Assembly (NCBI GenBank): GCA_003170275.1 | Contig: PNAM01000110.1 | Span: forward strand, 62,001 to 126,000 | DNA: 64,000 nucleotides | Source: Myxococcales bacterium | GTDB lineage: Bacteria > Myxococcota_A > Polyangia > Palsa-1104 | Direction: 5' to 3' | Shown here: piece after piece, positions 47,801-54,200 of the stretch | How the letters are laid out: every line of letters starts with the position of its first letter | Position numbering within the stretch: position 1 is the stretch's first letter | Notes under the pieces: generated by a model | The model's input: only the letters and a program-made list of their open reading frames with translations | What the model was told of the DNA's origin: nothing | Databases searched by the model: none | Made by a program: the position numbers and the translations under genes

Positions 47801-49683
47801 AGATCGTCCAGCGTGTTGACGATGCCTCGGTGGGTGACGACCACGCCTTTCGGGTCGCCGGTCGATCCCGAGGTGTAGATCACGTAGGCCGCTTGATCGG
47901 CCTGCACCGGGCGGAGCGCTGCGGGCGCGTCGGGATCGCCTTCGGCCGTCAGGCGGTCGAACGACAGGATGGTGGCGTCGAGCGCGGGCAGGCGCGACGC
48001 CAGCGCCGCGTCGGAGACGATCACGCGAAGCCCCGATTCGCGCGCCATGAACGCGAGTCGCGCCGCCGGATAGTCGGGATCGAGCGGCACCCACGCGCCA
48101 CCCGCCTCAAGCACCGCCAGCATCGCCGTCACCGCGCGCGCGCTGCGCTGCATGCACAGGCCCACGTGCGTCTCCGGGCCGACGCCATGCGCGCGAAGGT
48201 GACGGGCGAGCTGCGCGCTGCGCGTGCGAAGCGCGGCATAGCTGAGGTCGCCGTCGACGTCGACGACTGCGATCGCCTCGGGCGTGCGCGCGGCCTGCGC
48301 GAGGAACAGATCGTGGAGGCAACGCGGGTCGCGCGTGGGCGTGACGCACCCCGCCAGCTCGTCGAGGCGGCTCAGCTCGGCAGGAGCCAGCATCGACAGA
48401 CCGGCCAGTGGTGCTTGCGGCGCATCGAGCGCCGCTTCGAGCAGGAGCGCGAAGTGCGCGAGCAGGCGATCGATGGTGGGCGCATCGAACAGGGCCGCGT
48501 CGTACACCGCGCACAGGCGCGGCCCGTCGTCGAGCTCGAGCAGCACCACGCGCAGCTCGTGCATCGCGCGCTCCCAGAAGACGCCGCGTACGCGCTCGCA
48601 GCGCAGCCCGCCCGCACGACGCGCCGGGCTGCGCCAGTCTTCCACCTGGAACATCACCTGCGCGACCAGCCCGCGCGGCGCGCCCACTCGCTCGAACGGC
48701 ACCTCCTGGTGCGCCAGCGCGCCGAGCAGCGCCGCGCGCACGCGCGCGTGCAGCGACGAGAACGTGTCGTCGTGGGCCACCTCGGCGCGCAGCGCGGCGA
48801 CGTTGGTGAAGCAGCCGACCAGCGACTCGAGCTCGACCCGATCGCGGTTGGCCAGCGGCACGCTGAGGACCAACTCGTGCTGGCCGGTGTGACGCTCGAG
48901 CACGCCGGCGAGCGCCGTCAGCGCGGTCGCGTAGAGCGTGCTGTTGTGGCGCGAGGCAAACGTGCGTGCCCGCTGAATGAGATCGGCCGAGAGCGGCCGC
49001 TCGACGACCGCTCCCTCGAAGCGGCGGATCGGCGGGCGGGGATGATCGGTGGGCAGCGAGATCGGCTCGGGCGCAGGTCCGAGCTGCGCGCGAAAGTGCG
49101 CCACCCCGGCGGTGACGCGCGGCCCCGCCAGCGCCGCCTGCTCCCACGCCGCGTAGTCCGCGTAGTCGAGCTCGAGCGCGGGCAGCGACGGCGTCCGTCC
49201 GGCGGCGAGCGCGTCATAGGCGGCGAGCAGCTCGTCGGTGAGCAGCGCCTCGGACCAGCCGTCGACCGCAATGTGGTGCGCGGTGAAGAGCAGCAAGTGA
49301 TCGTCCGGGCCGAGCACCACCAGCGCGGCGCGAAACAGCGGACCGTGTGCGAGCGCGAACGGACGTTGCGCTTCGCTCGCGATCGCCGCGCCCATTCCAG
49401 CCGGCGGCAACGGCAGCTCGACCGCCGTCACCGCGCCGGGCGGCTCGAGCGACGGCCGCGGCACCCCGTCCACCAGCGGGAACACCGTGCACAGCGCGTC
49501 GTGGCGTGCGATCAGCGCCGTCAGCGCGCCGTCGAGCGCGCGCCGATCGAGCGGGCCGCGCAGCCGGAGCGCGAGCTGCGTCGGGTTCGACAGCCCGCCC
49601 ATCATGCCGTCGAGCAGCCACAGGCTGTGCTGTGGCGACGAGAGCACGAGCGGCGCGCCGGGCTTCCGCCGGGAGATGGTCAC
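35881..49683 (-). CDS. NRPS-B: four-module non-ribosomal peptide synthetase with terminal condensation domain
   Basis: A 4,600-aa assembly-line enzyme with domain order C-A-PCP x4, then C. Approximate residues: C1 1-430 (HHIAVDG near 136), A1 440-945, PCP1 Ser 991; C2 1035-1475 (HHIVSDA near 1173), A2 1490-1985, PCP2 Ser 2033; C3 2075-2520 (HHLLTDG), A3 2530-3030, PCP3 Ser 3072; C4 3115-3545 (HHIITDG), A4 3560-4075, PCP4 Ser 4123; C5 4165-4600 (HHLLADH). All A domains keep the A10 lysine. A4 reads DFWSVGMVHK in the ten-residue code, close to threonine. A1 has a degenerate A5 motif and A3 belongs to an unusual clade. No E, MT or TE domain is present. Start GTG 49683, with GAGGG overlapping the upstream stop. 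Confidence 0.97.
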   Translation of the reverse strand: MTISRRKPGAPLVLSSPQHSLWLLDGMMGGLSNPTQLALRLRGPLDRRALDGALTALIARHDALCTVFPLVDGVPRPSLEPPGAVTAVELPLPPAGMGAAIASEAQRPFALAHGPLFRAALVVLGPDDHLLLFTAHHIAVDGWSEALLTDELLAAYDALAAGRTPSLPALELDYADYAAWEQAALAGPRVTAGVAHFRAQLGPAPEPISLPTDHPRPPIRRFEGAVVERPLSADLIQRARTFASRHNSTLYATALTALAGVLERHTGQHELVLSVPLANRDRVELESLVGCFTNVAALRAEVAHDDTFSSLHARVRAALLGALAHQEVPFERVGAPRGLVAQVMFQVEDWRSPARRAGGLRCERVRGVFWERAMHELRVVLLELDDGPRLCAVYDAALFDAPTIDRLLAHFALLLEAALDAPQAPLAGLSMLAPAELSRLDELAGCVTPTRDPRCLHDLFLAQAARTPEAIAVVDVDGDLSYAALRTRSAQLARHLRAHGVGPETHVGLCMQRSARAVTAMLAVLEAGGAWVPLDPDYPAARLAFMARESGLRVIVSDAALASRLPALDATILSFDRLTAEGDPDAPAALRPVQADQAAYVIYTSGSTGDPKGVVVTHRGIVNTLDDLVERLGLTAQDRLSAIASFNFDFSVFEIFGALAAGAAVVIVPAGAGDPAAIARTVRDRGCTVMSAVPSVLLALLDHGQHAALAASPLRMLVLGGEAMPVTLPSRLCAVLPAARVWNLGGPAECSFASNAFEIVAPDRSWASVPYGHALANQPLRVLDDRLRQVPLGAVGELYVGGLGVGRGYHRRPGLTAARFVPDPFGEPGARLFRTGDRVRWRPDGELELVGRIDGQIKLRGLRVETGEIEAALIAAGASEAAVIAPVDKRGGRSLVAYVVTRAPLGTDELRSALRARLPEYLVPSRLVLLDALPRTPSGKLDRLALPAPEEQVFVGPRTPAEALVAGIIGELLALPRVGRDDDFFHLGGNSLLATSLTARVLKAFGVELPLRTVFESPTVSGLAQAISDARTSEPARLPIERTARDQPGVLSYAQQRLWFLEQLEPGRATYNVAITNRIAGPLHVDALSRSLEALIRRHETLRTTFDSVDGQPQLRVHPALPAALIAEPIDPARAEDRIAEEERRPFDLEHGPLFRPRLFSLAPDQHVLLLTMHHIVSDAWSIGVLYRELGALYRAFTGGTAPALPELPIQYADFASWQRDELRGERSERLLAYWRDRLRGAPPLLALPSDRPRPPVQRHEGGLVSCRLPHELAQALDELSRAHGCTLFMTLLAGFYVLLQRHSGQSDLVVGTPIANRTRSELEGLIGFFDNTLALRTDLSGDPTLGELLARVRETALGAYQYQDLPLEKLVEELNPPRSLASAPLFQLLFSLSNTPHRRLTLEGAQVGPLPPRAGTAKFDQSWIWEVTDGEVQGYVEYDSDLFDPATIERMVAQYRRLLETMVARPAARISALELHAPRRPSRPAVSPPPVHQLFAAQAARTPEVVAVEMGESRVSYRQLDERSDRLAHRLVALGVGPETRVGICADRSIEMVVGVLAILKAGGAFVPLDPDYPAERLLYMLEHSGAQVVLAHERHRALLAGYRGAIEWLSAVQPDESPSRAPLPPRSHAESACYVIYTSGSTGRPKGVVVPHRVLATLCTWHNRTLLAGVRVLQLASLSFDASSHELFAALSSGGTVVLLSEDERREVPRLLALMAERRIEKAIVSASLLRQLAEHAEDRLPDLSRLRELIATAEPLQITARVRELFAALPHCRLANHYGPTETHVATAVTLPPEVARWPALPSIGQPIDGAQVHLLDRHGDPVPVGLPGELYLGGACVARGYLDQPGLTAARFVPDPFAGVPGARMYRTGDLARELPDGSIAFLGRNDDQLKVRGFRVEPGEIEVALARVSGVQAAAVIALADANGDNSLVAYVVSGPGFSTDGLRRELRAHLPDYLIPSRVVRLDALPVTPSGKVDRRALPAPESAPDGVPFVAPRSPVEELLAGIYARLLRLPHAGRDDHFFHLGGHSLLATSLVSRIRTLFAVELRVRTVFESPTVAELARRIVEARRRDPAPPPIEATRETGPAPLSFAQERIWFFEQLEPGTSVYHLAQVDRYRGPLDVATLEQAFHALIRRYEILRTSFPAVDGRPTQVIAEALAQPIRVDDLSALPPAERDARAATLVEEATTRPFDLARGPLLRAQVVKLGPDDHVLALTVHHLLTDGWSQQVMERELALHYRALARGAPASLPDQPLRYRDFARWQRRWLSGATLERQLGYWKQRLAGEQPPSLLAPDRAGTGHQGAAEVRTLAPAQAASLERLCAETGATHFMVLLAAFQLLLQRQSGQDDFLIGVPIANRNRVETEETIGCFVNTLPLRAELSGQPTFRELLARVRTAALEAYDHQDLPFEKLVDALQPKRQPSRNPLYDLLFNYVHAGTDGIELPGLDRRSFPSPPPQSKLALTLYAFDRDDGIVLSLVYRSALFSNERMRVLLDQYVHLLDQIVGAPDSPIDAFSLIEPSSSSRLPDPQAPLVEEDHPLVGERFLAVAAERPQQPAIRSAGSILTYGALSTRSVALARGLLARGLVKGDVVAVMGPRSAGVVAGMLGVFLSGGVLLTIDPEQPANRKRLLLREARARFLLSVGPPGLDDAPETIHLEPDGRSDLPSAAGRELPRLHGDDAAYVFFTSGTTGTPKGVLGSQKGIAHFTAWQRAHFAIGPGDRSAQLTALSFDVLLRDVFTPLTAGATLCLPERPPAGSEVLTWMEREGVTLLHTVPSLLRAWIADPPPGLTLASLRWIFSAGEPLTDVLVERFRGQFPRAGRIAVLYGPTETTLAKCCYEVPDDLAPGAQPAGFALPGTQALVLTEAGRQCGFGEPGEVVIRTPYGALGYLGAPFRLDGGCLTYRTGDRGRTRADGALEILGRLDDQIKIRGILVEPGEVEAALEAHPSVLAAAVGAWDDGSGDRRLAAYVVPREAALAPSELRRFLALTLPDPLVPSFFTSLAALPLLPNGKVDRRRLPAPAPSSEASYVAPRSATEVALAALWCEIIGVERVGVEDDFFALGGHSLLAPRLLARVTRRFEVELTLRDLFAAPTVAQQAEKIDAARGSRREQRPPAIIAQPRRALLSFGQRRLWLLSELDRSSPLYNIPLAIRLRGPLDVAALAERLRRIVERHETLRTTFAEGDDEPVQVIAAQARIDLPVTDLSALPETDRERALGAHLAAAVRRPFDLARGPLLSAELVRLGDGDHLLLCVMHHIITDGWSSALFLRELSHPATTALPIQYRDFAEWERGWLSGDEVARQLAYWEQQLAGCPELLPLPTDRPRPAVLDHQGARCPIELPAGLRSKLEALARSERATLFTVLLAAFQTLLHRLGAGDDVPVGAPVANRRPETEELIGFFLNTLVLRSDLSGDPSFRQLLGRVHEVVQAGFAHQDVPFDAVVERLRPPRDRSRSPLFQVMLVLHNLSAVVEDEAGLALEVLPVDGGTAKFDLTLAFTDHGGELGAFFEYRTALFDEATIARFGSHLATLLERIVADPDRAISRLPLHSAAERQRLLDQPCASFPTSTLHELFEAQAARTPDAIAVRAGDQELSYRALDRRANQLAHHLRAHGVVPETVVAICVERPLELVIGLVGILKAGGAYLPLDARDPQERLRFMLDDSRAPVLVTEEALLARLPAHGARLVVLDRDRAQIADRDAGAPAGGATAQNLCYVIYTSGSTGRPKGVLVGHDHVTRLFAATRVLFEFGPADVCTLFHSCAFDFSVWELWSALLYGGRLVMVPLAVRPSPEQLRQLLTDEQVTVLSLTPTMFRELDRVDRLSPAGAGQLALRLIVFGGESLDPASLTSWFERHGDQQPRLVNMYGITETTVHATYRPLRASDASAGRCSPIGVPLADLRIHVLDPHLEPSPLGVAGELYIGGAGVSRGYLHRPGLTASRFLADPHGPPGARLYRTGDLGRRLAGGELEHLGRADHQVKLRGFRIELGEIEAALDAHASVAASVVSLAGDADAEPRLVAWVAGVPGRTPEARELRLYLQRTLPGHMVPAAIEVLAELPRLPNGKIDRRALPHAGKPRSRDPVAPRSPVEELLVPVWEETLGVDRVGVHDDFFELGGNSLQAMRLMSRAREALGLAIPLGQLFETPTIAGLAEAVARTRFAAGEDDRVPPITRRRDDGSWPLSITQRSTPEGANPANATVLYAGSLDVDALSRSFLDITHRHEVLRAVFTRRDGERVQSILPAFSSLVVAEDLRGLPSRYDDAARLVREDGRPFELERGPLVRVRLVRLEDDRHLVAVAAHHLLADHESFAVMWKELAPLYRAHRAGETPRLPPLPFQYADFAAWQGSFLGSPAAATQRAFWERLLDGAPDLHLPTDRPRDASGEPRPGGRIMFSVPGPVRDSLCALGRRERATMSMLLFAGFALAMRDASKQTDFTLTTGNANRDRRGTEDLIGYFAQNWTLRVDLSDNPSVGELLARVRTQVLDAFGNSDVEPPAPRVAVRFNYQLGQAMALPGLTPASWPGARPNPPFVPKRERFDLFCSVANAPDELRGQLRYNGSLFFETTATALAARYVAILWAMASRPERRIEQLLEDL

Positions 49684-49692
49684 GGCCGGCCC

Positions 49693-51273
49693 TCAGGTCC
49701 CTCGCGCGAAGATCGACGCGAGCTGGCCCACGGCATCGGCTTCCTGCTCCTCGAAGCCGGCCAGCACCATCGGCCTCGTGCGGCGCATGAACTCGCGCAG
49801 CTCGCCGAGCCGAATGCCGCGGCTCAGCAGGTAGAACGCGCCCCAGCAGCTGAGCGAGTAGCCGGGCATCAGCTCCGATCCGGTGACGCGCTCGCACATC
49901 TCGCGCGTCCAGCCCACCGCTTCGCGCCAGTCCATGCTCGGGTGGGACCAGGCCAGGCCGGCTCCTTCGATCCCGAGCTCCTTGGCGCGCGCGTGGATCG
50001 GCGAGACCACATCGTGGAAGTAGAGCTGCGGGTAGAAGAACGACGGCCGCGCGCTCTCGAGCAGCTCGATCGAGCGCTCCACCGACTGGCGCGTCTCGCC
50101 GGGAAAGCCGATGATCATCGACGCGTAGGTGAAAATGCCGCGCGCCTCGAGCTCGCGGATACCGTGCACGTAGGCGTCGACCTTGGCGAACTTGTTCATC
50201 GCCTTCAAGATGCGCTCGTCGCCCGACTCGATGCCGAGGAACACGCCCACGCAGCCGGACTGCTGCATGAGATCGAAGGTCTCGGTGTCGGCGTTCGAGC
50301 AGCGGAAGAACGACATCCAGCGCAACGACAGCCGCTCGTCGATCATGCGGCGCAACAGCGCCTTGAAGCGCGGCAGCGGCACGTTGAAAGTATCGTCGAC
50401 GAACACCACGTCGTGCACTCCCAGCCCGGCCAGCGCTCGCAGCTCGGCAATCACCGATTCGTTCTCGGCGATCACGTGCTCGCCGGCCAGCGTCGGGTAG
50501 TTGCAGAATGAGCAGGCAAACGGGCAGCTGCGCGCGGTGCGCAGGTACACCGTCTCGCCAATCGCGACGCGGTCGAAGCCCGACCAGTCGACCGGGTTGG
50601 CGTCGAGGTTGTTGCGCTCGATCGCGCGCGGCGTGCGCAGAAAGTCGCGTCCCGAGCGATAGACCAGGTTGGGCACGCCGCCGAGCGCACCGTCGCCGCC
50701 GTCGCGCAGCGCCCGCACCACCGCGGTGAGCGTCGACTCGCCCTGCGAATCGAACACGTAGACGTCCGCGCCAATGGTGGCGAAGACGTAGTCCTGGCTG
50801 GCGGCGTCGAAGTAGGAGCAGGTGTTGAAGACGAACGGCCCGCCCACCACGATCTTCGTCTCCGGGGAGCGCTGGCGCACGTAGGAGACGATCTCGGCGA
50901 GCGGCTCGGTCTCGATGTAGTAGGTGGTGGTGATCGCCACCGCGCGCACGCCCGCGTCGAGCAGCGCGTCGAGCCGCACCCGCTCGCCGCTGAACAGGTT
51001 GACCACCTCGGCGCGCAGCCCGCGCCGGCGCAGGAAGCTGGCCAGGTAGTGCGCGCCGAGGTGCGGCTGGGCGAAGACGTTGTAGTCGGTGCCGAGCGCG
51101 CGGTTGAGCAGCTCCATGTGGTGCAGCCGCTTGCCGCCGACCAGCACCGAGTTGAGCTTGAGGTCGGCGTAGCGGCCGTTGACCTCGGCGCCCTGCCGCA
51201 CGCGCTGCATGAGCTCATCGAAGTCGCCGTCGTTGTGGCCGATGACGACGCAATCGAGCGCGGGGTTGGTCAC
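49693..51273 (-). CDS. PhpK-like radical SAM protein with B12-type N-domain
   Basis: A 526-aa enzyme. The N-terminal part (about 75-190) is a Rossmann cobalamin-binding-type domain (AVAITTTYYIETEPL, IVVGGPFVFN, IGADVYVFDSQGEST) lacking DxHxxG. The radical SAM barrel begins with C250-x3-C254-x2-C257 (SCPFACSFCNYP). The opening DCVVIGHNDGDFDE and this overall layout recall proteins labelled PhpK-family P-methyltransferase, class B radical SAM methylases acting on unactivated carbon or phosphorus. Here it sits between two NRPS genes, so the substrate is probably the peptide or a carrier-bound residue. The GTG start overlaps the NRPS-A stop (GTGA); its own stop is 9 bp before NRPS-B. Confidence 0.85.
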   Translation of the reverse strand: MTNPALDCVVIGHNDGDFDELMQRVRQGAEVNGRYADLKLNSVLVGGKRLHHMELLNRALGTDYNVFAQPHLGAHYLASFLRRRGLRAEVVNLFSGERVRLDALLDAGVRAVAITTTYYIETEPLAEIVSYVRQRSPETKIVVGGPFVFNTCSYFDAASQDYVFATIGADVYVFDSQGESTLTAVVRALRDGGDGALGGVPNLVYRSGRDFLRTPRAIERNNLDANPVDWSGFDRVAIGETVYLRTARSCPFACSFCNYPTLAGEHVIAENESVIAELRALAGLGVHDVVFVDDTFNVPLPRFKALLRRMIDERLSLRWMSFFRCSNADTETFDLMQQSGCVGVFLGIESGDERILKAMNKFAKVDAYVHGIRELEARGIFTYASMIIGFPGETRQSVERSIELLESARPSFFYPQLYFHDVVSPIHARAKELGIEGAGLAWSHPSMDWREAVGWTREMCERVTGSELMPGYSLSCWGAFYLLSRGIRLGELREFMRRTRPMVLAGFEEQEADAVGQLASIFARGT

Positions 51274-54200
51274 GGCTCGCGCCCGCCGGCCGCCGACTCC
51301 TCCACCAGCAGCTCGTCGATCCGCTGCGAGATCGCCGCCACCGTCGGACGGTCGAACAGCTCACGCGGCGACAGGAGGATGCCGAAGGCCTTGGAGATGC
51401 GCGCCATCACGCGGGTGGCGATCAGCGAGTGGCCGCCGAGCTCGAAGAAGTTGTCGAGCGCCCCCACGCGCTCGCACTCGAGCTGGGCGGCCCAGATCTC
51501 GGCGATGCGCGCCTCGGTCTGGTTGCGCGCCGGCACGTAGCCGGTCTGCTCGTCGGGCGAGGCCGGCGGCGGCAGCGCCCGCTGATCCACCTTGCCGCTG
51601 GGCGTGCGCGGCAGCTCGGCCACGGTGGTGAACGCCGCCGGGATCATGTAGTCGGGCAGCCGCCGCGCCGCGAAGGTGCGCAGCTCGCGCGCGCCGGCCT
51701 CCCCTTGCAGCACCACGTAGGCGACCAGCCGATCGCCGCGCACCACCACCGTGCACGCGCGGACGCGCGGATGATCGCACAGCACCGCTTCGACCTCGCC
51801 CGGCTCGACGCGGAACCCGCGGATCTTGAGCTGCCCATCGGCGCGGCCGAGGAAGTCGAGGCTGCCGTCGCTGCGCCAGCGCACCAGATCGCCGGTGCGG
51901 TACAGACGGCCGCCCTGCTCGCCGTCGAACGGATGGGGCACGAAGCGCGCGGCGGTGAGGGCCGGTCGCGCGACGTAGCCCCGCGCGAGCGACTCGCCGC
52001 CGACCAGCAGCTCGCCAGCCACGCCCACCGGGGCGAGCCTGCCGGCTGCGTTCACCACGTACAGGCGCGTGTTGTCGATCGGCCGGCCGATCGGCGGCAG
52101 GGCCGGCCAGGCAGCGGGCGCGCCGCCGAGGGTGTGCGCGGTGACCACGTGGGTCTCGCTCGGGCCGTAGTGGTTGTGCAACCGGCACTCGCCCAGGCGC
52201 GTGAACAGCCGCACCACTGCCGGCGTGATGCGCAGTTGCTCGCCGGTCGCCAGCACCTCGCGCAGCGATCCCAGCACGCCCGGCTCGCCGGCCACCGTCT
52301 CGGCGAGCTGGTGCAGCACTACTACCGGAAGGATCACCTTGTCGACCTGCTGCGTGTCGATCACCTGGGCGAGCAGACGCATGTCGTAGCGCGCGCGCGA
52401 GTCGGCGATCACCAGCGCGCCGCCCGCGGCCCAGGCGGCGAACATCTCGTGAAAGCTGGCGTCGAACGCCAGCGGCGAGAACTGCAGCGTGCGCTGCGCC
52501 GCGGGGAGCGTGGCCACGTGCCAGACGATCAGGTTCGAGAGCGCGCGGTGCGGAAGCGCGACGCCCTTCGGACGCCCGGTGGAGCCGGAGGTGTAGAGCA
52601 CGTAGACCAGATCGTCGAGCGTCGCGCCGCCGTCGATCGGCCCGTCGGGCGCGCCGTTCGCCTCGGCGAGGCTCTCGCGTCCGAGCACCACCGCCACCCC
52701 GGCGTCGCGCTGCATGAACTCGAGGCGCTCGCGCGGGTACGAGGGATCGAGCGGCACACAGGCGGCGCCGGCCTTGAGCACGCCCAGCACCGCGACCGCC
52801 TTGTCGGCCGACTCCTCGATCGCGATGCCGACGCGGCCCGCCCGCACGACGCCGCGCGCGCGCAGCCAGTGCGCGAGCTGGTTCGAGCGGCGATCGATCT
52901 CGCGGTAGGTGAAGGTGGCGCAGCCGGAGATCACCGCCGGCGCCTCGGGCGTGCGCGCGACCTGCTCGGCGAACAGCTCGTGCACGCAACGCAGCGCGTG
53001 TGGGTGCGCGGTGTCGTTCCACGCCGCCAACAGTCGCTCCTCGGCGACGGTCGAGAACGACAGCTCGCCCACCGGCCGATCGGGCTCGGCCAGCGCACCG
53101 TCGAGCAGGCGCACGAATCGCTCCGCGAGACGCGCGGCGGTCTCCGGATCGAATAGCTCCAGGTCGCACTCGAGGTAGCCGTCGAATCCGTTCGGCGTCT
53201 GCTCGAGCGCGAGCGTCAGATCGAACATGGCGGTGCCGTTGTGCGGCTTGCGCACGCGGACGGTGAGGCCGCCCGAGGCGCGCGGCGGCGGCGGCGTGTC
53301 GTCGAGGGCCAGCATCGCGCGCACCAGCGGCTGTTCCTGCGCCGAGCGATCGCGCCCGCCCAGCGCCGCCACCACCCGCTGGAACGGCAGCTCCTGGTGC
53401 GCCAGGGCGGCACGGGTCACCTCGCGCGCGCGCGCGACCAGGGCGCGAAACGTCGGCGCTCCTGCGAACGACGTGCGCAGCGCCAGCGTGTTGACGAAGC
53501 AGCCGATCAGCCCCTCGAGCCCCGGCCGCGACCGGCCGGCCACCGGCGTCCCGACGGTGACCTCGTCCTCGCCGCTGTGGCCGGCGAGCAGCGATTGGAA
53601 CGCGGCGAGCAGCACCACGAACGGCGTGGCGCGCTCCTCTCGCGCGAGGGCGGCGATCGCCCGCGCGAGGCCGGCGTCGAGGCATACCGGGACCCGTACG
53701 CCGGGATGGGTCCGCACCGGCGGCGGCGAGCGATCGGCCGGCAGCCCGGGTGCACGCGCCCCGGCGAGCGCGCGGCGCCAATGGTCGGCGAGCGGCTCGG
53801 CAGCGGGGCTCGCGAGCCAGCGCGCTTCGGCGGCCGCGTGATCGCGGTACTGCCGCGCGAGCGGCGCGAGCGACGGGATGCGCCCGGCGGCGAACGCCTC
53901 GTGCAGCGCCAACAGCTCGCCCACCAGCACGCCGCTCGACCAGCCGTCGAACACCAGGTGGTGCAGCGTGATCAACAGCGCGCTCTGCTCGCCGGTCAGA
54001 CGGAACAGGGTGGCCCGCACCAGCGGCGCGCGCCGCACGTCGAACGGGCGCCGCACGTCGGCGTCGACCAACCGTTCGAGCTTGCCCGCCGCCGCGCCAC
54101 GCAGATCGACCAGCGCCACCGGCAGCGGCTCGTCGGGCCCGGCCACCACGCGCGCGGCGCCGCCGTCGTCGCGGTACGCGTCGCGCAGGACTGCGTGGCG

